64,000 nt of DNA from Clytia hemisphaerica (taxonomy: Eukaryota > Cnidaria > Hydrozoa > Leptothecata > Clytiidae): positions 1,892,239-1,956,238 of the forward strand of contig CACVBU010000271.1 of the NCBI GenBank assembly GCA_902728285.1, given 5' to 3'. Every line of letters starts with the position of its first letter. Position 1 is the stretch's first letter. The position numbers were made by a program, and so were the translations under genes. The notes under the pieces were generated by a model. The model was given only the letters and a program-made list of their open reading frames with translations, made no database searches and was not told the DNA's origin. Shown here piece after piece: positions 35,199 to 49,000 of the stretch.

Positions 35199-35361
35199 TC
35201 ACGCGTTTACGCAAAAAACAGGGCAGATTCACGCATTCAGGCAATAGAAATATGGATTTTCACGTTCACGCAAGTTTTTTCAATTCACGCATTCACGCAA
35301 TTTTTTTTCGATTTCCACGCATTCACGCAACCAAAAAAGCCCATTCACGCATTCACGCAAA
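35199..35361 (+). repeat. Subterminal TTCACGCA direct repeats, right end
   Basis: Six or more units of TTCACGCATTCACGCAA and variants just inside the right end of the 1.45-kb element. They run in the same direction as those at the left end, so they are direct, not inverted, relative to each other. Two overlapping open frames here are repeat by-products. Confidence 0.8.
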
Positions 35362-35656
35362 CCGCTAGGGGGGGGGCCTTACAGATTTGGCAACATTTGC
35401 ACTTAAAGTCGCCAAATCTGTTTAAAGCTTGTCAAATTTATGAGACCTTCTCAAATTACCTTTTTGGTATTGAATCTTCAAGTTTAGATATCAGGGAACA
35501 GCTCTGGGTTGTTTTGGTAAAAAACCATCGATTTCAGTTTAGCAATAAGTCTACGACAGATTAAAAGACACTTCAACTAAAAGAAACCAAATTTGTTATA
35601 GGCTTGTGTAGATTATAGAACCTTCTAGAATAACTTTTTTGGAATGAAATCTTCGA

Positions 35657-38620
35657 GTTCAGAGAACCATTAAGTATTTTGGGTCAGTTTTGTGAGCAAT
35701 CAATCAATTTCAGTGGAGCAACAGGCTTGTCTAAATTATGAAACCTTCTCAAATTACCTTTTTGGTATTGAATCTTTAAGTTTAGATATCAGGGAACAGC
35801 CGCTTTGGGACATTTTAACGAATAATCAATTTATTACAGAATAGCAATAGGCCTATCAAAGATTCGACGACATTTGCACTTAAAAGTGTCAAATCTGTTT
35901 TAGGCTTGTCAAAATTATGAGAACTTCTGCGGTTGCCTTTTTGGTATTTAATCTTCTAGGTCAGATATCAGAAAGCTATTTTGGATATTTTGGCAAATAA
36001 TAAATTTATGGCAGAATAGCAATAGACCTATTACAGATTCAGCGACATTTGAACTTAAAGTTGCCAAATCTGTTATAGGCTTGGGAAGAATATGCAACCT
36101 TCTGCAAGTTCATTTTTGGTATTGAATCTTCAATTTTAGCTATCAGGGAACAGTTTTGGATAATTTTGGTAAAAATCAATCGATTTCAGTGAACCATTAG
36201 GCCTATGACAGATCCGGCGACATTAACAATTAGAGTTGCCAAATCTGTTCAAGGCTTATCAAAATTATGAGACCTTCTGCAATTGCCTTTTTAGTATTTA
36301 ATCTATAAGGTCAAATATCAGCGAGCCGGTTTGGGAGATTTTTGCAAATAATCAATTTATGGCAGAATAGCAATAGGCCTATTACAGATTCGGCGACATT
36401 TGCCTTTAAAGTTGCCAAATCTGTTTTAGCCTTGTCAAAATTATGAGACCTTCTGCAAGTTCATTTTTGGTATTGAATCTTCAAGTTTAGTTATCAGGGA
36501 ACAGTTTTGGGTAATTTCGGTAAAGAATTAATCGATTTCAGTGGAGCAATAGCCCTATGGCAAATCCAGCGACATATTCACTGAAAGTAAGCAAACCTGT
36601 TTTAGGCTTGCCAAACTATGAGACCTTCTGCAGTTGCTATTTCGTTCAGAGAACCATTAAGTATTTTGGGTCAGTTTTGTGAGCAATCAATCAATTTCAG
36701 TGGAGCAACAGGCTTGTCTAAATTATGAAACCTTCTCAAATTACCTTTTTGGTATTGAATCTTTAAGTTTAGATATCAGGGAACAGCCGCTTTGGGACAT
36801 TTTAACGAATAATCAATTTATTACAGAATAGCAATAGGCCTATCAAAGATTCGACGACATTTGCACTTAAAAGTGTCAAATCTGTTTTAGGCTTGTCAAA
36901 ATTATGAGAACTTCTGCGGTTGCCTTTTTGGTATTTAATCTTCTAGGTCAGATATCAGAAAGCTATTTTTGGATATTTTGGCAAATAATAAATTTATGGC
37001 AGAATAGCAATAGACCTATTACAGATTCAGCGACATTTGAACTTAAAGTTGCCAAATCTGTTATAGGCTTGGGAAGAATATGCAACCTTCTGCAAGTTCA
37101 TTTTTGGTATTGAATCTTCAATTTTAGCTATCAGGGAACAGTTTTGGATAATTTTGGTAAAAATCAATCGATTTCAGTGAACCATTAGGCCTATGACAGA
37201 TCCGGCGACATTAACAATTAGAGTTGCCAAATCTGTTCAAGGCTTATCAAAATTATGAGACCTTCTGCAATTGCCTTTTTAGTATTTAATCTATAAGGTC
37301 AAATATCAGCGAGCCGGTTTGGGAGATTTTTGCAAATAATCAATTTATGGCAGAATAGCAATAGGCCTATTACAGATTCGGCGACATTTGCCTTTAAAGT
37401 TGCCAAATCTGTTTTAGCCTTGTCAAAATTATGAGACCTTCTGCAAGTTCATTTTTGGTATTGAATCTTCAAGTTTAGTTATCAGGGAACAGTTTTGGGT
37501 AATTTCGGTAAAGAATTAATCGATTTCAGTGGAGCAATAGCCCTATGGCAAATCCAGCGACATATTCACTGAAAGTAAGCAAACCTGTTTTAGGCTTGCC
37601 AAACTATGAGACCTTCTGCAGTTGCTATTTCGTTCAGAGAACCATTAAGTATTTTGGGTCAGTTTTGTGAGCAATCAATCAATTTCAGTGGAGCAACAGG
37701 CTTGTCTAAATTATGAAACCTTCTCAAATTACCTTTTTGGTATTGAATCTTTAAGTTTAGATATCAGGGAACAGCCGCTTTGGGACATTTTAACGAATAA
37801 TCAATTTATTACAGAATAGCAATAGGCCTATCAAAGATTCGACGACATTTGCACTTAAAAGTGTCAAATCTGTTTTAGGCTTGTCAAAATTATGAGAACT
37901 TCTGCGGTTGCCTTTTGGTATTTAATCTTCTAGGTCAGATATCAGAAAGCTATTTTTGGATATTTTGGCAAATAATAAATTTATGGCAGAATAGCAATAG
38001 ACCTATTACAGATTCAGCGACATTTGAACTTAAAGTTGCCAAATCTGTTATAGGCTTGGGAAGAATATGCAACCTTCTGCAAGTTCATTTTTGGTATTGA
38101 ATCTTCAATTTTAGCTATCAGGGAACAGTTTTGGATAATTTTGGTAAAAATCAATCGATTTCAGTGAACCATTAGGCCTATGACAGATCCGGCGACATTA
38201 ACAATTAGAGTTGCCAAATCTGTTCAAGGCTTATCAAAATTATGAGACCTTCTGCAATTGCCTTTTTAGTATTTAATCTATAAGGTCAAATATCAGCGAG
38301 CCGGTTTGGGAGATTTTTGCAAATAATCAATTTATGGCAGAATAGCAATAGGCCTATTACAGATTCGGCGACATTTGCCTTTAAAGTTGCCAAATCTGTT
38401 TTAGCCTTGTCAAAATTATGAGACCTTCTGCAAGTTCATTTTTGGTATTGAATCTTCAAGTTTAGTTATCAGGGAACAGTTTTGGGTAATTTCGGTAAAG
38501 AATTAATCGATTTCAGTGGAGCAATAGCCCTATGGCAAATCCAGCGACATATTCACTGAAAGTAAGCAAACCTGTTTTAGGCTTGCCAAACTATGAGACC
38601 TTCTGCAGTTGCTATTTCGG
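35657..38620 (+). repeat. Higher-order repeat: three copies of ~988 bp within the satellite
   Basis: The marker GTTCAGAGAACCATTAAGTA occurs at 35657, 36644 and 37632, giving periods of 987 and 988. Copies are nearly identical; a visible difference is a run of four versus five T after GAAAGCTA. Monomers within one copy are far more diverged. This shows recent amplification or conversion of a multi-monomer block. Confidence 0.9.
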
Positions 38621-40272
38621 TATTTAATCTTTTACGTCAAATATCAGAAAGCCATTTTTGGACATTTGGCAAATAATAAAATTATGGCAGAATAACAATT
38701 GACCAATTACAGATTCGGCGACATTTGAACTTAAAGTTGCCAAATCTGTTTAGGGTTGTCAAAATTATGAGACCTTCTGCAAGTTCATTTTTTGTATTGA
38801 ATCTTCAAGTGATCAGGGAACAGTTTTGGGACATTTTGGTAAAGAATCAATCCATTTCAGTGGAGCAATAGGCCTATGGAAGATCTAGCGACATATTTAC
38901 TGAAAGTAGGCAAATCTGTTATGAGCTTGTGAATATTATAAAACCTTCTAAGATTACTTTTTTGGAATTGATACTTCAAGTTCAAAGAAGAAGCAAATAT
39001 TTTTGGTCATTTTGGTGAGTACTCAATTCATGGCAGCATAGTAATAGGCCTATTACAGATTCGATAACATTTGCACTTAAAGTTGCCAAATCTGTTTTAG
39101 GCTTCCAAAATGATGAGACCTTCTGCAATTGCCATTTTGGTATTTAATCTTCTAGGTCAGATATCAGGGAGCCGTTTTGGGACATTTTGGTAAAGAATCA
39201 ATCCATTTCAGTTGAGCAATAGGCTTTTTGGTATTTTCTCTTCTAGGTCAGATATCAGGGAGCCGTTTTTGGACATTACGGCGAATAATCAATTTATGGA
39301 AGAAAAGCAATAGGCCTATTACAGATTCGGCGACATTTGCAATTAAAGTTGCCAAATCTGTTGTAGGCTTGCCAAAACTATGAGACCTTATGCAGTTGCC
39401 TTTCTAGTATTTAATAAGCAAGCCGTTCGGGACATTTTAGCGAATAATCAATTTATGGCTAGGCCTATTACAGATTCGGCGATATTTGCACTTAAAGTTG
39501 TCAAATCTGTTTTAGGATTGTCAAAATTATAAGACCTTCTGCAAGTTCATTTTTGGTATTGAATCTTGAAGATTAGTTATCAGGGAACAGTTTTGGGTAA
39601 TTTTGGTAAAGAATCATTCGATTTCAGTGGAGCAGTACGCCTATTACAGATTCAGCAACATTTGCAATTAAAGTTGCCATATCTGTTTTAGGCTTACCAG
39701 AACTATGAGACCTTTTGCAGTTACCTTTTTGGTATTTAATCTTCAAAGTCAAATAACGGGAGGCCGTTGTGGGACATTTTGGAAAATTATCAATTAATGG
39801 CAGAATAGCAATAGGGTTATGACAGATTCAGCGACATTTGCAATTAAAATTGCCAAATCTGTTTTAGATTTGTAAAAATTATGAGACTTTCTGCAAGTTC
39901 ATTTTTGGGATTGAATCTTCAAGTTTAGTTATCAGGGAACAGTTTTGGGTAATTTTGGTAAAGAATCAATCAATTTCAGTGGAGTAATAGGTCTATTGAA
40001 GATTCGGCGACATTTGCGATTAAAGTTGCCAAATCTGTTTTAGGCTTGCCACAACTATGAGACCTTCTGCAGATACCTTTTTGGTATTTAATCTTCAAAT
40101 TCAGATATCAGGGAGACATTTTGGCGAACAATCAATTCATGGCAGAATAGCAATAGGGTTATTACAGATTTGACGACATTTGCAATTAAAGTTGCCAAAT
40201 CTTTTTTAGGCTTGTCAAAATTATGAGACCTTCTGCAATTTCATTCTTGGCATTGAATCTTCAAGTTTAGTT

Positions 40273-40467
40273 GACAAGAAAAAAGCACTATCTCAACGTT
40301 GTCTCAAGGTGTTCGGCGATGAGATGCACAGTAGTCACCAGTTACCCCAATGCAACAATGTAGATGTAAGACAGTCATAAGTGCTTGACTTATTACCCCA
40401 CCCCCCGAGAAGTTCTCAGATTGGGAATTGATTGCCGACCGTTAAATTAAAATGAATAGTTTACTAG
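40273..40467. other. ~195-bp non-satellite insertion inside the satellite
   Basis: Satellite text stops after TCAAGTTTAGTT and resumes at AGCAATAGGC. The insert shares no similarity with the monomer, is less AT-rich, and contains CCCCACCCCCCGAG. AGTTTAG occurs on both sides and may be a target duplication, though part of a monomer is also missing at the junction. Confidence 0.7.
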
Positions 40468-43400
40468 TTTAGCAATAGGCTAATTACAGATTTGGCGACA
40501 TTTGCACTTAAAGTTGCCAAATCTATTTTAGGTTTGTCAAAATTATGAGACCTTCTGCAAGTTCATTCTTGGTACTAATCTTCAAGTTTAGTTATCAGGA
40601 AACTGTTTTGGGTAAAGAGTCAATTCAGTGGAGCAATAGACCCATGCCAAATCCAGCCACATTTTCACAGAAAGTAGTGGAAGAAAAGCAATAGGCCAAT
40701 TACAGATTCGGCGACATTTGCAATTAAAGTTGCCAAATCTGTTGTAGGCTTGCCAAAACTATGAGACCTTCTGCAGTTGCCTTTCTAGAATTTAATCTTC
40801 AAGGTCAAATATCAGCAAGCCGTTTGGGACATTTTGGCGAATAACCAATTTATGGCAGAATAGCAATAGACCTATGACAGATTCGGCGACATTTGCAGCT
40901 AAAGTTACCAAATCTGTTTTAGGATTGTCAAAATTAAAAGACCTTCTGCTAGTTCATTTTTGGTATTGAATCTTGAACTTTAGTTATCAGGGAACAGTTT
41001 TGGGTAATTTTGGTAAAGAATCAATCGATTTCAGTCGAGCAATAGGCTTATTACAGATTCGGCGACATTTGCTATTAAAATTGCCAAATTTGTTTTAAGC
41101 CTGTCAAAATTATTAGACCTTCTGGAATTGCCTTTTCCGTACTTGATCTTCTAGGTCAGATATCAGGGAGTCGTTTTTGGATATTTTGGCAAATAATCAA
41201 TTTATGGAAGAAAAGCAATAGGCCTATTACAGATTCGGCGACATTTGAACTTAAAGTTGCCAAATCTGTTTTAGGCTTGTCAAAATGATGAGACCTTCTG
41301 CAATTTCATTTTTTGTATTTAATCTTCAAGGTCAGATATCAAGAAGCCGTTTTGGGACATTTTTGCGAATAATCAATTTATGGCAGAATAGCAATAGGTT
41401 TATTACGGATTCGGCGACATTTGCACTTAAGTTTGAAAAATCTGTTTTACGCTTGTAAAAATTATGAGACCTTCATGGGCCTTCTGCAAGCTCATTTTTG
41501 GTATTGAATCTTCAAGTTTAGTTATCAAGGAGCAGTTTTGGGTATTTTTGGTAAAGAATCAATCGATTTCAGTCGAGCAATAGGCTTATTACAGATTCGG
41601 CGACATTTGCTATTAAAATTGCTAAATCTATTTAGGCTTTATGAGACCTTCTGCAAGTTCATTCTTGGTATTAATCTTCAAGTTTAGTTATCAGGAAACA
41701 GTTTTGGGTAATTTTGGTAAAGAGTCAATTCAGTGGAGCAATAGGCCCATGACAAATCCAGCCACATATTCACAGAAAGTAGCCAAATCTGTTATGGGCG
41801 TGTGAAGATTTTAAATCCTTCCAAGATTACTTTTTTGGAATTGATTCTTAAAGTTCAGAGAGCAACCAAGTAAATTTGGTCATTTTGCTGAGTGCTCAAT
41901 TCATGGCAGCATAGTAATAGGCCTATTACAGATTCGGCGACATTTGCAATCAAAGTTGCCAAATTTGTTTTACGCTTGTCAAAATTATGACACCTTTTGC
42001 AAGTTCATTTTTGATATTGAATCTTCCAGTTTAGTTATCAGGAAGCCGTTTTGGGACATTTTGGCAAATAATCAATTTATGGAAGAATAGCAATAGGCCT
42101 ATTACAGATTCGGCGACACTTGAAATTAAAATTGCCAATTTTGATTTAGGCTTGTAGAAATTATGAGACCTTCTGCAAGTTCATTTTTGGTATTTAATCT
42201 TCAAGGTCAGATATCAAGGAGCCGTTTTGAGACATTTTTGCGAATAATCAATTAATGGCAGAATAGCAATAGGCCTATTACAGATTCGGCGACATTTGCA
42301 GCTACAGTTGAAAAATGATGTTTTAGGTTTGTGAAGATTATGCAACCTTTTGCAAGATCATCTTTGGTAATGAATCTTCAAGTTTAGTTAACAGGCATCA
42401 GTTTTGGATTATTTTGGTAAAAATCAATCGATTTCAGTGGAGCAATAGGCCTATTACAGATTTGGTGACATTTGCAATCAAAGTTGCCAAATTTGTATTA
42501 GGCTTGTCAAAAGTACGAGACATTCTGCTATTGCCTTTTTGGTATTTAATCTTCTAGGTCAGATATCAGGGATCCGTTTTTGGACATTTTGGCGAATAAT
42601 CAATTTATGGAAGAAAAGCAATATGCCTATTACAGATTCAGCGACATTTGCAATTAAAGTTGCCAAATCTGCTGTAGGCTTGTCAAAATTATGAGACCTT
42701 CTGCAAGTTCATTTTTGGTATTGAATCTTCAAGTTTAGCTATGAGGAAGCCGTTTTGGGACATTTTGGCTAATAATCAATTTATGAAAGAATAGCAATAG
42801 GCCTATTACGGATTCGGCGACATTTGCACTTAAGTTTGAAAAATCTGTTTTACGCTTGTAAAAATTATGAGACCTTCCTGGGCCTTCTGCAAGTTCATTT
42901 TTGGTATTGAATCTTCAAGTTTAGTTATCAAGGAGCAGTTTTGGGTAATTTTGGTAAAGAATAAATCGATTTCAGTCGAGCAATAGGCTTATTACAGATT
43001 CGGCGACATTTGCTATTAAAATTGCTAAATTTGTTTTAGGCTTGTCAAAATTATTAGACCTTCTGCCTATTACAGATTTGGCAACATTTGCACTTAAAGT
43101 TGCCAAATCTGTTTTAGGCTTGTCAAAATTATGAGAACTTCTGCAATTGCCTTTTTGGTATTTAATCTTCAAGATCAGATATCAGGGAGCCGTTTGGGAC
43201 ATTTTGGCGAATAATCAATTAATGGCAGAATAGCAAGTCCTATTAAAGATTCGGCAACATTTGCAATTAAAATTGCCAAATCTGTTTTAGGCTTGTAAGA
43301 ATTATGAGACCTTCTGCAATTGCCTTTTTGGTATTTAATCTTCTAGGTCAGATATCAGGGAGCCGTTTTGGGACATTTTGGTAAAGAATCAATCCATTTC

Positions 43401-46019
43401 AGTGGAGCAATAGGCCCATGAAAAATCCGGCGACATTTTAACTGAAAGTAGCTAAAGCTGTTTTGGGCTTGTGAATATTATAAAACCTTCTAAGATTATT
43501 TTTTGGAATTGATTCTTCAAGTTCAAAGAATAACCAAATATTTTTTGTCATTTTTGTGAGCACTCAATTCATGGCAGAATAACAAATTTATGGAAGAAAA
43601 GCAATAGGCCAATTACAGATTCGGTGACATTTGCAATTAAAGTTGCCAAATCTGTTGTAGGCTTGCCAAAACTATGAGACCTTCTGCAGTTGCCTTTCTA
43701 GTATTTAATCTTCAAGGTCAAATATCAGCAAGCCGTTTGGGACATTTTGGCGAATAATCAATTTATGGCAGAATAGCAAAAGGCCTATGACAGATTCGGC
43801 GACATTTGCACTTAAAGTTGCCAAATCTGTTCTAGGATTGTCAAAATTATGAGACCTTCTGCTAGTTCATTTTTGGTATTGAATCTTGAACTTTAGTTAT
43901 CAGGGAACAGTTTTGGGTAATTTTGGTAAAGAATCAATCAATTTCAGTGGAGCAGTAGGCCTATTACAGATTCAGAGACATTTGCAATTAAACTTGCCAA
44001 ATCTGAATTAGGCTTGCCAAAACTATGAGACCTTCTGCAGTTGCCTTTCTAGTATTTAATCTTCAAGGTCAAATATCAGCAAGCCGTTTGGGACATTTTG
44101 GCGAATAATCAATTTATGGCAGAATAGCAATAGGCCTATGACAGATTCGGCGACATTTGCACTTAAAGTTGCCAAAACTGTTTTAGTCTTGTCAAAATTA
44201 TGAGACCTTCTGCAAGTTCATTCTTGGCATTGAATCTTCAAGGTTAGTTATGAGGAAACAGTTTTGGGTAATTTTGGTAAAAAATCAATTCAGTGGAGCA
44301 ATAGGCCCATGACAAATCCAGCCACATTTTTACAAAAAGTAGCCAAATCTGTAATGGGCTTGTGAAGATTTTAAAACCTTCTAAGATTACTTTTTTGGAA
44401 TTGATTCTTAAAGTTCAGAGAGCAACCAAGTAAATTTGGTCATTTTGCTGAGTCAATTTATGGCAGCATAGTAATAGGCCTATTACAGATTCGGCGACAT
44501 TTGCACTTAAAGTTGCCAAATCTGTTTTGGGCTTGTAAAAATTATGAAACCTTCTGCAAGTTCATTTTTGATATTGAATCTTCCAGTTTAGTTATCAGGA
44601 AGCCGTTTTGGGACATTTTGGCAAATAATCAATTTATGGAAGAATAGCAATAGGCCTATTACAGATTCGGCGACATTTGAAATTAAAATTGCCAATTTTG
44701 ATTTAGGCTTGTAGAAATTATGAGACCTTCTGCAAGTTCATTTTTGGTATTTAATCTTCAAGGTCAGATATCAAGGAGCCGTTTTGGGACATTTTTGCGA
44801 ATAATCAATTTATGGCAGAATAGCAATAGGCCTATTACAGATTCGGCGACATTTGCAGCTACAGTTGCCAAATGCTGTTTTAGGTTTGTGGAGATTATGC
44901 AACCTTCTGCAACAACCTCTTTGGTAATGAATCTTCAAGTTTAGTTATCAGGCATCACTTTTGGATTATTTTGGTAAAAATTAATCGATTTCAGTGGAGC
45001 AATAGGCCTATTACAGATTCGGTGACATTTGCAATCAAAGTTGCCAAATTTGTTTTAGGCTTGTCAAAATTACGAGACATTCTGCAATTGCCTTTTTGGT
45101 ATTTAATCTTCTAGGTCAGATATCAGGGATCCGTTTTTTGGCATTTTGGCGAATAATCAATTTATGGAAGAAAAGCAATATGCCTATTACAGATTCAGCG
45201 ACCTTTGCACTTAAAGTTGCTTAATCTGCTGTAGGCTTGTCAAAATTATGAGACCTTCTGCAAGTTCATTTTTGGTATTGAATCTTCAAGTTTAGCTATG
45301 AGGAAGCCGTTTTGGGACATTTTAGCTAATAATCAATTTATGGAAGAATAGCAATAGGCCTATTACGGATTCGGCGACATTTGCACTTAAGTTTGAAAAA
45401 TCAGTTTTACGCTTGTAAAAATTATGAGACCTTCCTGGGCCTTCTGCAAGTTCATTTTTGGTATTGAATCTTCAAGTTTAGTTATCAAGGAGCAGTTTTG
45501 GGTAATTTTAGTAAAGAATCAATCCATTTCAGTCGAGCAATAGGCTTATTACAGATTCGGCGACATTTGCTATTAAAATTGGTAAATTTGTTTTAGGCTC
45601 GTCAAAATTATTAGACCTTCTGCCTTTTAAAGATTTGGCAACATTTGCACTTAAAGTTGCCAAAACTGTTTTAGTCTTGTCAAAATTATGAGACCTTCTG
45701 CAAGTTCATTCTTGGCATTGAATCTTCAAGGTTAGTTATAAGGAAACAGTTTTGGGTAATTTTGGTAAAAAATCAATTCAGTGGAGCAATAGGCCCATGA
45801 CAAATCCAGCCACATTTTTACAAAAAGTAGCCAAATCTGTAATGGGCTTGTGAAGATTTTAAAACCTTCTAAGATTACTTTTTTGGAATTGATTCTTAAA
45901 GTTCAGAGAGCAACCAAGTAAATTTGATCATTTTGCTGAGTGCTCAATTCATGGCAGCATAGTAATAGGCCTATTACAGATTCGGCGACATTTGCACTTA
46001 AAGTTGCCAAATCTGTTTT

Positions 46020-49000
46020 GGGCTTGTAAAATTTATGAAACCTTCTGGAAGTTCATTTTTGATATTGAATCTTCCAGTTTAGTTATCAGGAAGCCGTTTT
46101 GGGACATTTTGGCAAATAATCAATTTATGGAAGAATAGCAATAGGCCTATTACAGATTCGGCGACATTTGAAATTAAAATTGCCAATTTTGATTTAGGCT
46201 TGTAGAAATTATGAGACCTTCTGCAAGTTCATTTTTGGTATTTAATCTTCTAGGTCAGATATCAAGGAGCCGTTTTGGGACATTTTGGCAAATAATCAAT
46301 TTATGGAAGAATAGCAATAGGCCTATTACAGATTCGGCGACATTTGAAATTAAAATTGCCAAATTTGATTTAGGCTTGTAGAAATTATGAGACCTTCTGC
46401 AAGTTCATTTTTGGTATTTAATCTTCAAGGTCAGATATCAAGGAGCCGTTTTGGGACATTTTTGCGAATAATCAATTTATGGCAGAATAGCAATAGGCCT
46501 ATTACAGATTCGGCTACATTTGCAGCTACAGTTGCCAAATGCTGTTTTAGGTTTTTGAAGATTATGCAACCTTCTGCAAGATCATCTTTGGTAATGAATC
46601 TTCAAGTTTAGTTATCAGGCATCAGTTTTGGATTATTTTGGTAAAAATCAATCGATTTCAGTGGAGCAATAGGCCTATTACAGATTCGGTGACATTTGCA
46701 ATCAAAGTTGCCAAATTGTTTTAGGCTTGTCAAAATTACGAGACATTCTGCAATTGCCTTTTTGGTATTTAATCTTCTAGGTCAGATATCAGGGATCCGT
46801 TTTTGGACATTTTGGCGAATAATCAATTTATGGAAGAAAAGCAATATGCCTATTACAGATTCAGCGGCATTTGCACTTAAAGTTGCCAAATCTGCTGTAG
46901 GCTTGTCAAAATTATTAGACCTTCTGCAAGTTCATTTTTGTTATTGAATCTTCAAGTTTAGCTATGAGGAAGCCGTTTTGGGACATTTTGGCTAATAATC
47001 AATTTATGGAAGAATAGCAATAGGCCTATTACGGATTCGGCGACATTTGCACTTAAGTTTGAAAAATCTGTTTTACGCTTGTAAAAATTATGAGACCTTC
47101 CTGGGCCTTCTGCAAGTTCATTTTTGGTATTGAATCTTCAAGTTTAGTTATCAAGGAGCAGTTTTGGGTAATTTTGGTAAAGAATCAATCGATTTCAGTC
47201 GAGCAATAGGCTTATTACAGATTCGGCGACATTTGCTATTAAAATTGCTAAATTTGTTTTAGGCTTGTCAAAATTATTAAACCTTCTGCCTATTACAGAT
47301 TTGGCAACATTTGCACTTAAAGTTGCCAAATCTGTTTTAGTCTTGCCAAATTATGAGACCTTCTGCAAGTTACCTTTTGGTATTTAATCTTCAAAGTCAA
47401 ATATCGGGAGGCCATTGTGGGACATTTTGGCGAATTATCAATTAATGGCAGAATAGCGATAGGCTTATGACAAATTCAGTGACATTTGCAATTAAAATTG
47501 CCAAATCTGTTTTAGGCTTGTAAAAATTATGAGTCCTTCTGCAAGTTCATTTTTGGTATTGAATCTACAAGTTTAGTTATCAGGGAACAGTTTTGGGTAA
47601 TTTTGGTAAAGAATCAATCGATTTCAGTCGAGCAATAGGCCTATTACAGATTCGGCGACATTTGCTATTAAAGTTGCCAAATTTGTGTTAGGCTTGTCAA
47701 AATTATTAGACCTTCTGCAATTGCCTTTTTGGTATTGAATCTTCAAAGTCAGATATCAAGGAGCCGTTTTGGGACATTTTGGCAAATAATCAATTTATGG
47801 AAGAATAGCAATAGGCCTATTACAGATTCGGCGACATTTGAAATTAAAATTGCCAATTTGATTTAGGCTTGTAGAAATTATGAGACCTTCTGCAAGTTCA
47901 TTTTTGGTATTTAATCTTCAAGGTCAGATATCAAGGAGCCGTTTTGGGACATTTTTGCGAATAATCAATTTATGGCAGAATAGCAATAGGCCTATTACAG
48001 ATTCGGCTACATTTGCAGCTACAGTTGCCAAATGCTGTTTTAGGTTTTTGAAGATTATGCAACCTTCTGCAAGATCATCTTTGGTAATGAATCTTCAAGT
48101 TTAGTTATCAGGCATCAGTTTTGGATTATTTTGGTAAAAATCAATCGATTTCAGTGGAGCAATAGGCCTATTACAGATTCGGTGACATTTGCAATCAAAG
48201 TTGCCAAATTTGTTTTAGGCTTGTCAAAATTACGAGACATTCTGCAATTGCCTTTTTGGTATTTAATCTTCTAGGTCAGATATCAGGGATCCGTTTTTGG
48301 ACATTTTGGCGAATAATCAATTTATGGAAGAAAAGCAATATGCCTATTACAGATTCAGCGACATTTGCACTTAAAGTTGCCAAATCTGCTGTAGGCTTGT
48401 CAAAATTATTAGACCTTCTGCAAGTTCATTTTTGTTATTGAATCTTCAAGTTTAGCTATGAGGAAGCCGTTTTGGGACATTTTGGCTAATAATCAATTTA
48501 TGGAAGAATAGCAATAGGCCTATTACGGATTCGGCGACATTTGCACTTAAGTTTGAAAAATCTGTTTTACGCTTGTAAAAATTATGAGACCTTCCTGGGC
48601 CTTCTGCAAGTTCATTTTTGGTATTGAATCTTCAAGTTTAGTTATCAAGGAGCAGTTTTGGGTAATTTTGGTAAAGAATCAATCGATTTCAGTCGAGCAA
48701 TAGGCTTATTACAGATTCAGCGACATTTGCTATTAAAATTGCTAAATTTGTTTTAGGCTTGTCAAAATTATTAAACCTTCTGCCTATTACAGATTTGGCA
48801 ACATTTGCACTTAAAGTTGCCAAATCTGTTTTAGTCTTGCCAAAATTATGAGACCTTCTGCAAGTTACCTTTTTGGTATTTAATCTTCAAAGTCAAATAT
48901 CGGGAGGCCATTGTGGGACATTTTGGCGAATTATCAATTAATGGCAGAATAGCGATAGGCTTATGACAAATTCAGTGACATTTGCAATTAAAATTGCCAA

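Larger units (their letters stand above)
33927..35378. mobile_element. 1.45-kb element with C-run/G-run ends inserted in the satellite
   Basis: Flanked by TTACAG on both sides (33921-33926 and 35379-35384). Deleting the element and one copy restores a continuous satellite monomer. Ends are inverted: GAGCCCCCCCCCCAGCGG on the left, CCGCTAGGGGGGGGGCC on the right. Both ends carry direct repeats of TTCACGCATTCACGCAA-like units (33955-34025, 35200-35360). The interior holds two relatives of the AGGNGCNACCATGG repeat (about 34530 and 34800) and a 20-base A run (34721-34740). No transposase is recognisable. Confidence 0.85.
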
